64,000 nucleotides of DNA from positions 620,001-684,000 of the forward strand of contig JAMXBD010000426.1 in the NCBI GenBank assembly GCA_024138025.1. Reading direction: 5' to 3'. The DNA is from Combretum micranthum (Eukaryota; Streptophyta; Magnoliopsida; Myrtales; Combretaceae). The position numbers and the translations under genes were made by a program. The notes under the pieces were generated by a model, which did not search any database, was not told the DNA's origin, and saw nothing but the letters and a program-made list of their open reading frames with translations. Below, piece after piece: positions 23,351-34,478 of the stretch (the stretch's first letter is position 1; every line of letters begins with the position of its first letter).

Positions 23351-23946
23351 TTCCTAATAGCCTATACGAACTCTCCTGTTTTTCATACTCTTTTTTATCA
23401 ACTTTTGGACATTCTACTTAACTTCAACACAAACCAAACAATTCTAACATTACTCCCACACTTCAAAACTCATAAAACAACATTCTAAACACATTGTTAC
23501 ACTCTTTTACACTTCTTACCCTTCTAACTTCCTTCTAAACTTCACATAACTTAACCTACTCAAAATCAACTTCAAGCTTTGCCAACACTTCTCACTACTT
23601 CCATAACACATATAACAAGTCCATATAATATCAAAATACAACCCAACATTCATTAGCACATAAAACCATTCAAATTCATATATGATATCAAACTCATGCT
23701 AACATGCATTTAGGTCCCAAAGCAAAAGAAAGAGTAAGAAAGAACTTATAAACTTATATTACTTACATGGAAAAAGCATTAACTTGTAGAGAAACACTTG
23801 GACTTAGAAGATTTCTTTACTAAGGATTTGAGCTAGTTGTTTGGGTAAAAGAAGATAAGAAAGGAAGAAGGTAAAGTGGCATTTTTCGGGTGGGATTTTT
23901 ACGCTGCCAAAAGAGGGTCTTTTTGATCAATATTAAAGCTCATATA

Positions 23947-24491
23947 TAGAGCTGGAAATAATGGGTTAATGGGTTGGCCTGGGCCAAATCGGCTCGCTTT
24001 TAAATGGGCCAAAATTAACTTTTTATTTCTATTTTTAGTTTTTAATGTTAGTTTAAGTGAACATTAGAATATTTATATATTTTAAGGTTTACTATATATT
24101 AACAACTAATTTTATTGCTATTTTGATTACTTATATATAAAAACAAGTTTTTAAAATGATTTATTAAATATCATATTATGTTTAAATCAATAAATATATA
24201 TTTTAAAAAAAGTTATAATACTTGTTGTTCATATATCAATCTATTTTTTTCCATAACATACATAAATAATTACTAAAATGTTATATTATTCTTGTTTTTA
24301 AATCTCTCATCTTGCTGTTATTGTTTTATTTTATTTTATTTTTTTGCAGGTTGACCCGCTTTAGCCCGCGAGTTAAACAAGTTGGGCCAATTTAGCCTGC
24401 TTTTAAATGGGCCAAAAAATTTTGGCAGCAACCTGTTTTTTAAGTCGGTTGGCGAGCCGGCCCCAGGCCACAACCCATACTTCCAGCTCTA
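23947..24491. mobile_element. hAT-type MITE nested in solo LTR C
   Basis: This 545-bp element has terminal inverted repeats beginning TAGAGCTGGAA at both ends. The inner match extends through GGGTT, GGCCTGGG and GGCTCGC blocks. It is flanked by a perfect 8-bp duplication CTCATATA (23939-23946 and 24492-24499). An 8-bp duplication with a (T/C)AGxGCTGG terminus is the hAT superfamily pattern. There is no transposase, so it is non-autonomous. Repeated GGGCCAA words near both ends are subterminal repeats. Confidence 0.88.
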
Positions 24492-24973
24492 CTCATATAT
24501 ATCTAAAACTTTGACTTTTGGGTATATAACAGGTTAGGCTTTGTTTGGCTTAATTTATGACTAATTTGGACTTAAAATGAGCTTAAAAATGGGTTTAAAT
24601 TGTAGTAAAATTATGCTAACAAATTTTAGACATTTCAAAAGTTGTTTTTATAACTTTAAATATAACACATACATATTAATTCATAAAAGACACAAACATT
24701 AATTATACTATATACATATTAATATACATAAAACAATAGCATTAATCTCATCACACATATACACATAAATCAATAATTTACATTAATAAACATAGTATTA
24801 ATTTTTAACATGCTACTAATGCACTTTTTATACTAACAAGAACTTACACATTGTATATCAAATCTATTTCTACACATTCATTTTCATATATCAAATTCAC
24901 TTCAAACTTACTATTTAGAACTAATATTATATTTACATGAAAATTAAATTATTAAATAAATTAGGTTATTTTA

Positions 24974-25149
24974 AGTATATCAATGAATTTGAATCTCTTA
25001 TATTGCAAACCCATGTCCAACCTGAATTGCAGTTATTGGGATTTTTTTTTAGTAGCTTAAGAGACGATCTTCAAATAAAAGTGAATACTTTTGCTCCTTA
25101 TACATTAGAACAAGCTATGGAGATGGAATTGCATGTTGAAAAATATTAG
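24974..25149 (+). pseudogene. gag, 3' part (after solo LTR C)
   Basis: Coding resumes with KYINEFESLILQTHV, then LRDDLQIKVN and LEQAMEMELHVEK, matching the C-terminal gag helix region of Ty3/gypsy elements. It ends at a stop at 25149. The upstream methionine belongs to the inserted solo LTR, not to gag. Confidence 0.72.
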
Positions 25150-25985
25150 TTTTGTCTTTGTTTATCCACACGTGTTTTATGAATCTGGAATGAATTTGCC
25201 TTGATAAGAGTTTAGGTCTAATCACTCATTTCAACAAGAACCTTATAGTTCTACTTCTGCTATGCCAACACAAACCTAAGGTAATAATGTTTACTCACAA
25301 TTTTCCTCGAATATTGGTTCTCTGCCTATAGATGTCTTTAATCTAGCTATTGTGCTCCATCCTTCAATTCAGCCTAAGAACGCAACTATATCTAGTGTTA
25401 TTGGTGCTACTTCGGACAAAGATGTATAGTCCGACCATGCACAGTGAGGAACTCATGGTCAGTGACAGCTTTCACATGTCGAGTTTCTTGATAGAAGGGT
25501 TAAAGGCCTTTGCTTTAAATGTGATATGCCATTTTCAATAAATCACAAGTATCCTAACAAAAGCTTTCAATTGCTTGTGATGGAGGACGAGTGTGAAAGA
25601 GATGAAGCTGAATGGGAATTTGTCCAATAAGCTACTGATTTTGTAGTTGGGGAATGTCCGGTAGCTAAGAGTGATGGGAATGATCTATTTCTTTCTCTTC
25701 TAGCTCCGAGAGTATTCAATGGACCTAACATATCGAAAATTTGAGGTACACTTGTTTCAACCTCTATTACAATCATGGTTGATAGTAGTGTTAGTCACAA
25801 CTTCATTTTAAAATCTCTTGTTGCCAAGCTGAAGTTGGTTGTTATTTCAACTACGACCTTTAAAGTGACATTAGGTGATGTCATTAAATTCAATCAAATG
25901 GCATGTGTTGTGTTGTAAAATTAGTAATTGTTGATACTAATATTACTATTGATTATTATATTTTGGAGCTTAGAGGTATTGATGT
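25150..25985 (+). pseudogene. gag zinc knuckle and protease remnant
   Basis: A CFKC...NHKYPNK knuckle (last Cys changed to Tyr) lies at about 25505-25560. The aspartic protease core MVDSSVSHNFI is at about 25773-25805, with the usual DSG changed to DSS. LKLVVISTTTFKVTLGD follows. Stops and frame changes separate these motifs. Confidence 0.65.
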
Positions 25986-26780
25986 GATATTAGCGGTTGC
26001 TTGATGACATCTTAGTTTACAACAATGATATTGAATCTCATGTGGAACATTTGCAAGTGGTTTAATTTGTTGTGAGCTAATAAGTTCTCAACTAATAGGA
26101 AAAAAAATGTCTTTTTGACAAGTCTTCTTTGGAATACTTGGGACATATTATTTATGTTGATGGGGTAAGCATGGATCCAACAAAAGTAAAAAATGTTCTT
26201 GATTGGCCAAATCCTTAAAAGGGGTAAGGGGATTTCTTAGATTATTCGGGTATTACAAAAAGTATATTAAAGATCATGGCAAGCTTGCTAAGCCATTTAA
26301 AATTTATTGCATAAAGATGCTCTTAAATGGTCAAATGCAGCTTTTGTTGCTTTCCAACAATTAAAGAATGCTTTGGTTGAAGCCCCTCTTTTGGCTATGC
26401 CAGAATTTTCCCAAACCTTTGTCATAGAATTTGATGCTTCGGTAAAGGGAATTGGTGTTGTATTGCAAAAAAAAATAATTGCCCAATAGCTTATTTTAGC
26501 AAGGCTTTGGATGATAGGACACTTGCAAAATCAACATATGAAAAGGAACTTATGGCTATTATACTTACCATTAATTACTGGAGGCTTTATCTTCTTGTTA
26601 GGAAATTTGTGGTGAAAATTGATCAACGGAGTTTAAAATATTTATTAAAGCAACGGGTGACATCTCTAGATCAACAACACTAGTTATCTAAGTTGCTTAG
26701 GTATGATTTTGAAGTCCAGTACAAGTGTGGCAAGACAATAAGGCTGGTGATGCCTTATTCAAAATGTTTGATGATGTGGA
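25986..26780 (+). pseudogene. RT (largely deleted) and RNase H remnant
   Basis: The protease-to-RT linker (ending DVILAV, about 25990) joins directly to the RT active-site block DDILVYNNDIESHVEHL at about 26003. The N-terminal fingers and palm of RT are therefore missing. CLFDKSSLEYLGHII and the thumb (VLDWPNP) follow. RNase H starts at 26307 with VIEFDASVKGIGVVLQ, a frameshift at the A-run near 26470, then YFSKALDDRTLAKSTYEKEL and IDQRSLKYLLKQ. Confidence 0.75.
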
Positions 26781-27248
26781 ATTCAATGTTATTTCGGGAC
26801 CTATTTGGACAGACTTAGCTGAAATTAAAGATACAGTTAGCCATGGTTCTTTATTAATAACAAAGGTGGATCTCTTAAGAAATGGTGAAGATATTGGAAA
26901 TAGATTTCATATGGTTAATGACATGTTATTCTATCATTGGCATTTGGTTGTTCCTTCTTCATCAAAATGGGTATCCATTTTTCTACCTTGATTTCATGCA
27001 ACCCTAACAAGTGGGCATACTGATTTTTTAAGAACTTATAAGAGGATTTCAGCTAATGTTTATTGGATAGGAGTAAAGAGATGCGCAAAAGTATATGGCC
27101 TCATATTCTATATGTCAAAGCCAGAAAAATCAAACATTGTCGCCCGGTGGTATTCTTTCCCTTTTATCTATTCCTCATGCTATTTGAGAAGATTTTATAT
27201 GGATTTTGTTTCTAGACTTCCCAAGTCTAAGGGGTTTGATGTGGTGTT
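26781..27248 (+). pseudogene. Integrase, 5' part (interrupted)
   Basis: The zinc-binding N-terminal region is recognisable (SGHTDFLRTYKRI, YWIGVKR). The start of the catalytic core (DFVSRLPKSKGFDVV at about 27196-27245) is then cut by solo LTR B. Confidence 0.7.
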
Positions 27249-30200
27249 TGTAAACCCCTGAATTTTTCGAAAATGGTTTTGGAATACCAAATCGAAACCT
27301 TAAAGACTGATCTAAGTTAAAACCGAACCTTAAACAATTTCGATCACAGGATTTCGCAAGAGAATCTTCAAAAACAAAAATAGAAAATTCACTAATCATT
27401 CGATTCAAAAATCCGAGCATGAGAAGATCTATCTATCCGATCCCTAATGTAAACCCCTTAATTTCCAAGGTAAAGTTGGATTAAACCCCAACCTAGTCAA
27501 ACCGGAGTTTCAAAAAGTCAACAAAGATTAAGACAATTTAATAGTTTCAACTCCGGCAAACCCACGCTCTCAAACCCTAGAAAACGGAATTGAGTTAATA
27601 GCTTGTAAGAGTTCGTAATAATATAGGGAAGTATAAAAATATCATATTCGCTTATTTCTAGTATCTTTCAGATCCGAACGGGATCAGTTTTCGAAAACTG
27701 TACCTGGGAACACCGGATGGTAAAAATATTCCGATAATACCAAAAGACTCGTAATTATACAAGGATTTCAAAAATATCAGTTTAACAATTTTTCGGTAAC
27801 TAAAAATATCAGATATAGCTAGTTACGTGTATTTTATTACTACCAGTATTTTATTTGTCTAGTCTACTTTTCATAGTACTATTTCTACTATTTATTACTA
27901 TTTCACCATCTCTACTTTTTCTTATAACCTATTTTCTTACAACCTACACATATGCTCTTGCACTTTTATATTTCTAACACAACTTTATTCACATCAAATC
28001 TTACACATTATTACTTTCCTTACAAAAATTACAAAACAAACAAAAATCCTCCCTTTCTCTCCATTTTTGCTGCCGGCTCTCCCTGTCTCTTTTCTCAATT
28101 TATTTATTTTTCAATTTATTTTATTACATCTAATTTTCACTCCAAAATTCTATAAATACCCCTCTCCCTTCATTCTTTCACACATTCATTTTACATAACA
28201 AAACTCTACCAAAATTTTCTCTCAAATCCTCTCTCCAATAATTCCCTCTCAAAACACTCTCTACCATTTACTACTCTTCAAGAAAAATAACAAACACACT
28301 ACCCATTCATCTTTTTTCAAATCTTCCATCAAATCTTAGGTAAAATCTTACTTATATTTCTTTACCATATCATGCAACTTAGCATGATTTTGTTATGGAA
28401 GTAACACCATGTTCATGTTTTGTTCTTATTCATGAATAAATCTTATTTTACTATTATGTTGTTTTATTGTTATTGTTATGTTATTATGTTATTGTTATTA
28501 TCTTAATCTAACTCCTATATGTTAGTAAATATATCTCTCTATATATATTTCCTGGAGTATATGAGCTCACTAACATAATATTTATTTATTTATTCATGTC
28601 TTGCAATATATTTATTTCCTTGTTTCAAGCAATTTATTAAGACTAGTCTTTCTAGTCTTAGACTTGTCCTTATCAAGTCAAAATGATTTTCTTTCTTTTC
28701 TTTTCTTTTCTTTTTGGGACTAGTCTATTCTTAGTCCTGGGTTGCCTTGATGAAGCTGAGGCTCCAATACATGATCTGGATACCTTGATGACACTAAGGT
28801 TCCCAATGCTTGACCATATTATTATGTTTATTTGCTTATGAGTATTTCTTTTTATCTTATTATGTATTATTCTTACTTTTTCATTGCTACATAATCATAC
28901 TCATGCATGATTAGAATGTTGTTGTCTTAAATAAAAATAAAAATGGATTCTTTCTAGTGAACTAGATTTCTCAACAAATGATTTTTCAACAATAAGTCTA
29001 AGTATTGTTTTTAATAAATTCTTTTCAAAAGCTTAAACAAGTTAATCATAAGTCTTAAAGTATTAGTGTTAAAGATTTCTTCAAATAAAAGGAACTCATT
29101 TCTTTTATAAATCAAAACTAAATACTCCATAAAGATAGAGTTTTTAGTATTGAACTTAAGATTTTAACTCAACCATATCTTTTATAAAACTTAAATATGT
29201 TCAATATGGACTTGAAAATCACATACTAAGAAAGTTTTTTCAAAACTTAATTTTTACACTGTTACTCTCTTTTCAAAATTAAGATGAAATTTTTGCTAAG
29301 TTCTAACATTGACAATTCTTTATTAGGAAAGTTTTTCTTAGAAACTTATCTAAAAGAGTTATTGCATCACTTGATGAATATTAAGAATAAAACAAGTTTT
29401 TCAAATCAAGGTAAAATTAACTCGTTATTTTAGAAACCAACTTAGAAAAATAAAATTTCCAAGAAAGTAAAGTTTTAAAGGTAAACTTATTTTCTAAAGA
29501 AGAAAAAGGATATAAAATGAGAGGAAAACATACATTTAACACAACTTCAAATATTTGACCACACCAACAACTTAAGGAAAAATTTGAAAAGCATATTTTT
29601 CAATCACTAGAAATAAAGTTGGTAGATAACTTAAATAACTAAATTTTTTGGGAATTAGCTTACTTTTGAAAAATAGGAAATGAATTATAATAGGAAACAC
29701 TCACTTATAACAACTCAAAATTTTTAAGTTTCCTTCTAGCATTTTAAAAAGGAAAAATTTTCAAAGTTTCATCTTTTAAAACTCTTAAAGATAAATTGTT
29801 TGTGAAATATCAATGTTGAGATAACACTACAAAAATCATGCGTACGATATGAGTATAAATATATGTTCAAAGGATTTTTCAACTATATAAATATCCATAT
29901 ACTTTGCTTAAGGATTTTTGAGTAAAAAGAAGTTTGGAAAATTCATATTTTGTGGACTATGAAATTCGTAACTATTTTGTACCATAGTAATTTGTAACCC
30001 AAATGGCTTTTTATAATAAAAATAACCTTAGAAATGGATGGATCTTTTCGAGTAGGTAGAAAACGTATATTATATGCGAAATTCCAAGTTAAAATGAGCT
30101 AGTTATGGCCATTTTAAGTTGGAATTTCCTCTTATCCGAATTTTGACGCAAATGCTAGAATAGAACTAGAAAGTTTAAGAAGAGATTTCACGAAATACTC

Positions 30201-31352
30201 ATCTCGGGTATTTCTTTTGTTTAGGTAACGAAGTTTGGGAGGATCCATATTCGGAGGACCATTACGAGTAAAGAATCTTTAGCAAAGGATCGCCGAGTGA
30301 GTTTATTTCTACCTTTTATGTACTTGTTTGTGCTTGTAGCTAGAGGCACTAGAAGTAGGAAAAGATAAACATAAAGTATGCATGATAATAGTGATTGAAA
30401 GAATGCTAAGCATACCGCAACATAAATTGTTGTTAATTAAATTGTATTTTATTATTACTATGTTGGAGTGTCTACAAATTTTATGATCGCCTTAAATTAC
30501 CTTAATTACGTATTTCGAGTTATATACTAATTGATTCATGCATATCACGTAGTTAGTTTCATTTCATTAGCTACTATACTTAATGGGAAAAGTATAGTAG
30601 TAAGGTTTGCAGGAGCCATAAGTCCGCAAGATGAGCGAATAGGAGTCAGAAAGAACTATTTAGGATGGGCGAGTAGAAGCCAGAAATAAACTATAAGTTG
30701 GATTTCAAAGATGGGTTTTAAAGAACCTGAAACACCTAACCTCTGAATGGAGGGTAAATCCATTCAAAACATATGATTTCCGATAGATCATATGTATTGC
30801 TTATTCACTTGCTTGATGCATTCATATACTTGTTTAATAACTTGTTTGAAATTATTGATACGAGTACGTTGATTCAGGAATATTCTCACTAAACTAGTTA
30901 TGCTTATACTCCGATAGACATTTATTGTGATGGGACCAATATCTCTCATGCCCGAGGACATCACATACTTGAGTGGGATTATGTTTTGGGAAGCTTTGGA
31001 AATCCTTTAAAGATCTTAGGTTAAATATCCTTTAGTATCTTTTAGTGTTAGTATTGTTTCCTTGTGTGAAAGACTAAGCTGATATTATGATTGTTTGGAG
31101 ATTTATAAGGGAAAGCTCTTAAGATGATGTAAGGACTATATTCTTATAATGTCAAAATTTGATGGTTATCTAGATTTCTTGTATGCTGTATTTACTATCT
31201 CAAACTACACATCCTACCGGTGTCTCCTATTCTTGTGATAGGCGCCTTACATATGGTGTTGAAGCTTTCGCATGACTTCGAGAAATCATTCTTAAGTTTT
31301 AATACCGTATGTAGCGGACTGTCACGTCTAGGGTACCCTTTGGGGCGTGACA
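27249..31352 (+). mobile_element. Solo LTR (copy B) inserted in integrase, plus orientation
   Basis: This is a 4104-bp block starting TGTAAACCCCTG and ending TTTGGGGCGTGACA. Flanks are GTGTT (27244-27248) and GTATT (31353-31357), 4 of 5 identical. Removing the block and one flank restores the integrase frame through GFDVV to LVVIDRLSKY. A TATAAATA box (28151) followed by a pyrimidine-rich leader gives plus orientation. It shares blocks with copy A (49300-53711), including GCCGAGTGAG, ATATGATTTCCG, CCGAGGACATCA and the GCGGACTGT-ACGT end. There is no coding capacity. I infer a long-LTR Ty3/gypsy family, possibly Tekay/Del-like. Confidence 0.82.
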
Positions 31353-31357
31353 GTATT

Positions 31358-32339
31358 AGTTGTGATTGATCGTCTCTCCAAATATAGGCATTTTGCTATT
31401 ATTGAAACACAACTTATAGCTAAATTGTAGCTGAATTATTTGTAAGAGAAATTGTTTGTTTGGATGAAATTCCAAAAACTATGTGAGCGATTGGGATCCC
31501 ACATTTGTGAGCCATTTTTTGTGAGATTTATTCCAGTTGCAGGGAACTAACTTCATTTTAGCACTTCTTATCATCTGGAGATGGATGGTCAAATGGAAGT
31601 CTGAATGTTACTTGAGATGTCTTGCTTTTGATAACCAAAACATTGGGTGTCTTAGGTTTCATGGGCTGAATATCACTGTAATGCTTCTTTTGTATTGTTG
31701 CTAAGATGACTCATTTTGAAATTGTGTATAGGCAATATCTACCAACTTTAACTTCTTTGTTGACCGAGAAATTGCTAACGAAACCTTTATGGGCTACTTT
31801 ATGTGCTCGAGATGAAGTATTGTAGCAATTGAAATGTAATTTACTGCATGCCTAATCTCTCAATTGCAAACATGCTAATAAGCATTGGCGCTTTGTGAAG
31901 TTTTTTGTAGGTGATTGGATATTTCTTTAGCTTCGACCTAATTTACAGCACAAAGTTGTGATGAAAGAATATAATAAGCTATCTCTAAGGTATTTTGGTC
32001 CATTTCAAGTGGTTGAGAGGATAATAAGTGTTACACACAAGCTGCAACTACCCAAAGGATATCGAATACATCTAGTTTTTCATGTTTCACTCCTCAAGAG
32101 ATTAGTGGATACCTTCCTTGTTCCTTCAGAGTTACCGTTGGATGCTCTACCAGAGGCTAAACAAATTGGGAAGCTTTCCGATTGCAATTCTTGGTCGTCA
32201 ACTCCAATTGAATAGCAATAAAGAAATCCCTCAAATATTGGTATAATAGTAAGGCCAATCTCCTGAAGAAGCTACTTGGATGGATAAAGTTTCTTTTCAA
32301 CTTCAATTTCCTGATTTTGTCATCATATGGGAGAGGTAT
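31358..32339 (+). pseudogene. Integrase, 3' part, and 3' end of pol
   Basis: VVIDRLSKYRHFAI resumes the catalytic core. FVREIV and a degraded D,D-35-E region (about 31480-31600, several frames) follow. At 31958-32215 comes LRYFGPFQVVERI...LPKGYRIHLVFHVSLLKR, the integrase C-terminal module of gypsy elements. A purine-rich ATGGGAGAGGTAT precedes the 3' LTR. No chromodomain was recognised. Confidence 0.7.
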
Positions 32340-32716
32340 TGATATGTTACCAAGAGCTAGACCTCCTATATTACAAGTTTATAAAAGAAAAAATAAAGGT
32401 ATGATGGGTTAAGGATGTATTGTAAATAAATAAAAGAAGCTATAAATAATTATTAAAAAAAAGGAGAAAAGTGTTGTAAATAAATAAACATAAATAAGTG
32501 TTGATGATAAATGGGAATTTAATAAGCTGTAGAGATGAAAAAACAATTTGGAGTATAAAGAGAAAGAGGAAAGAAAGGGTTGGAGAAGGGGACAGAAAAT
32601 AGACTTGTATATTTTTATATTGCTGGGCAAGTTGCTCAGCTATCATTTTCTTGTTTCTAGTTAAAGAATTAAAGTTTGCTTGTTATCCGTATTGTAATTA
32701 GTGTTGATTCCTATCA
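32340..32716 (+). repeat. Gypsy element 3' LTR
   Basis: This 377-bp partner of 20382-20727 is followed by the target duplication GCTTT. The TA-rich middle differs in length between the two. Confidence 0.85.
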
Positions 32717-32721
32717 GCTTT

Positions 32722-33699
32722 ACAAAGAGCCGTTCTCCTAAAAACTTTTCAAAATTAATATTTTGATGAGAAGGACAACTATCAAAGCTAGTTCAATATG
32801 TGGTGGGATTTTGATGAATTCATAACACCGATCCTTCATCCACACACTAACGTATCCCCATCAACTGTTATAGCAGGGTGAAAAAAATGATTTGGCAAGA
32901 AGAAAAAATCAAGTGATATGATTTGTGAAGGTTTATAACAACTAGAACCCAAAAGTTACCCGTAGCAATTCAGAGAAAATATCCCTAAAACAAACGTAAG
33001 AAGATTTATCAATTATAAAGATGAAGTTAAGAGTCCGACATATTTGGACAAACATATGGGACTCTCAATCCTAAAATAAGAGTTTTTAGAACTGACAAAC
33101 ATCATTACCTTCAGAAGTTATTCAGTAATTAATAATATAAACCAAAACCATCAATGAAAAGAAGTGACACCTTGTCAAGCTCCACAACTTCTTGAAAAAA
33201 AAAAAAAAAAGGTAGCATAGATGCCTCGGACTAGGTGGTGATCCAAATATATGTGGATAATAATAAGTTAATAACTCAGAGTTGCCACAGCAAGAAATAA
33301 AATCAAATGCAAGCAACTTCACTACTAAAACCATAAAATAGCTGTTTGAAAATACATATAATGCTAATTCAATTCAGAATTATCCCAGCTTTTGGTGCCT
33401 TTGATAATTAACAATCAGGAACTTTCATGCCCGTCCATACTTGACAGATGTGCAACCAAAGTTTAATCCCTTCAAGACCAATTAATACACAAGTAGAAGG
33501 CCAAATAACTAAACTTTTTCTGATTTCCTAATAGTGACGCTTCACTCCTGCCAAACTATTCAAGGGTCTAATATCCAGAATGACGACCCACCCAAAAAAA
33601 AAAAAAAAGGATAGGCCATGCATGAGTAGACCACAAAAGCTTCTAATGAATGCTGCAAGAGAAGCCAAAAAAGAGAGCACGACAATAAATCTTTTGCAT
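32722..33699. other. TGA pseudogene intron DNA, one possible exon trace
   Basis: No full gene. On the minus strand a TTTGTTTTAG acceptor followed by GGATATTTTCTCTGAATTG (about 32966-32984) vaguely matches the GVFISS exon of TGA2-type genes. This is weak and I do not call it as an exon. Poly-A runs at about 33195 and 33595. Confidence 0.35.
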
Positions 33700-33747
33700 A
33701 TGAAAACCAAAGAAAGCTTTTGGAGGGACTCAGCGTTGAATATACTG
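33700..33747 (-). pseudogene. TGA bZIP leucine-zipper exon trace
   Basis: After AAACAG on the minus strand, TATATTCAAC, GAGTCC and AAGCTTTCT follow in the order expected for the start of the leucine zipper (AYVQQLE-S-LKL). A net loss of bases after CAAC shifts the frame. Position and order agree with the exons upstream. The exact ends are unclear. Confidence 0.45.
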
Positions 33748-33964
33748 TTTACATAGTCAAATAAATGCAAACTATAACAAACATTTGAGATTCCTGAATG
33801 TGCGTATGCACTACATGTGTGTTATAGTTTTAACTACCAGCCATTGTAAAGCCTCATGAGAAGACTAGGAGCATAGCGTAAAATCTAAAAGGAAAACGTT
33901 GTCATAAACTTCAAAATCCATTTTGAGAAGACTGCAACTAATGAATGGTCAGTGATAATTAGAC

Positions 33965-34024
33965 TTTCTTCCGCAATCGACTTTTGCTATCTGCTTCACG
34001 ATTTTGAGCTTGCCTAAGAAGAGT
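33965..34024 (-). pseudogene. TGA bZIP basic-region exon
   Basis: Exactly 20 codons lie between an ATTTACAG acceptor and an AAGAAA|GT donor. Translation is TLLRQAQNREADSKSRLRKK, aligning without gaps to the TGA basic region. The bZIP-invariant Asn and Arg of N-x7-R are kept, but an Ala-Arg pair inside the DNA-contact stretch has become Asp-Ser, which should harm binding. Phase agrees with the preceding exon. Confidence 0.8.
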
Positions 34025-34111
34025 CTGTAAATTGAAATCAAGGAAATTATCAGAAGAATAATCGTCGTGTCTAGAAAGAAGATAAGTTTAGGAAGCATAT
34101 ACAGGTATGAC

Positions 34112-34186
34112 CTTCTGATCATTGTCCTTCAATCTATCATTGGAATCAGAAGCAACCACCATAGCCATTGATTTCCCACCTTGAAA
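34112..34186 (-). pseudogene. TGA bZIP exon upstream of basic region
   Basis: Exactly 25 codons lie between a TATATGCAG acceptor and a CAGAAG|GT donor. Translation includes VVASDSNDRLKDNDQK, close to the ASDSSDRSKD-DQK segment of TGA2/5/6 proteins, and joins the next exon in phase 0. Intact lengths and splice sites suggest slow decay here compared with the DOG1 exon. Confidence 0.78.
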
Positions 34187-34422
34187 CTGCATATAAAGCA
34201 ATTGACAGGTAAGTTCTAAGCAGTACGAGTAGAATCAATGCAATTATTTATCTATAGTTGAAAAATAGGCACCATAGCATTTAAAAGAAACTTAAGATCA
34301 AATGTGGCAGATTTGCATCCCTAAAAACTCCACGTAATTTATCACCACCACCATCCGGAGAAATACATAAAGATACAACTAGCCTATAACTAACGAAGGA
34401 ATACATAGTTCAAGGGAGTGAC

Positions 34423-34478
34423 CTTTGAATCTTCTCATCAGTGTCACCAGTGGAGATTGTCTGTCCTTGTATTGCCAT
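34423..34478 (-). pseudogene. Probable TGA first coding exon
   Basis: The ATG (34476-34478, minus strand) opens MAIQGQTISTGDTDEKIQ followed by a possible donor GTCACT. The STGDTDEK-Q block matches the N-terminal TD-DTDEKNQ of TGA2/5/6-type proteins in position and composition. Its splice phase does not match the next exon, so either a frameshift or a different donor is involved. Confidence 0.6.

Larger units (their letters stand above)
21403..24973 (-). mobile_element. Solo LTR (copy C) inserted in gag, minus orientation
   Basis: The left end TATAAAGACTCGACC and right end GGTTATTTTA match copy D (13797-17158) with TG and CA each mutated to TA. Flanks AATAT (21398-21402) and AGTAT (24974-24978) are a 4/5 target duplication, and the gag reading resumes after it. 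Internal blocks shared with copy D include CCCAACCACATATAA, GGGGTTGATATAAGTAG and the CGAACCAGATT block with GGCGTAA. It is 3571 bp including a 545-bp hAT-type element and its duplicated target. No coding sequence is present. Confidence 0.78.
20382..32716 (+). mobile_element. Ty3/gypsy retrotransposon, degraded, with nested insertions
   Basis: LTRs at 20382-20727 and 32340-32716 both begin TGA(C/T)ATGTTACCAAGAGC and end CCTATCA or CTTATCA. They are flanked by a perfect target duplication GCTTT (20377-20381, 32717-32721). Plus-strand remnants follow in order: gag, zinc knuckle, protease, partial RT, RNase H and integrase, the Ty3/gypsy order. Two solo LTRs interrupt it (21403-24973 in gag, 27249-31352 in integrase). 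Without them it is about 4.7 kb. Small LTRs and the FHVSLLK motif are chromovirus-like. Most of the RT is deleted, so the copy is dead. Confidence 0.9.

Noticed and set aside
32966..32984. GVFIS exon of the TGA gene
   Set aside because: Only a short, imperfect nucleotide match after a good acceptor. Not enough to annotate as an exon.
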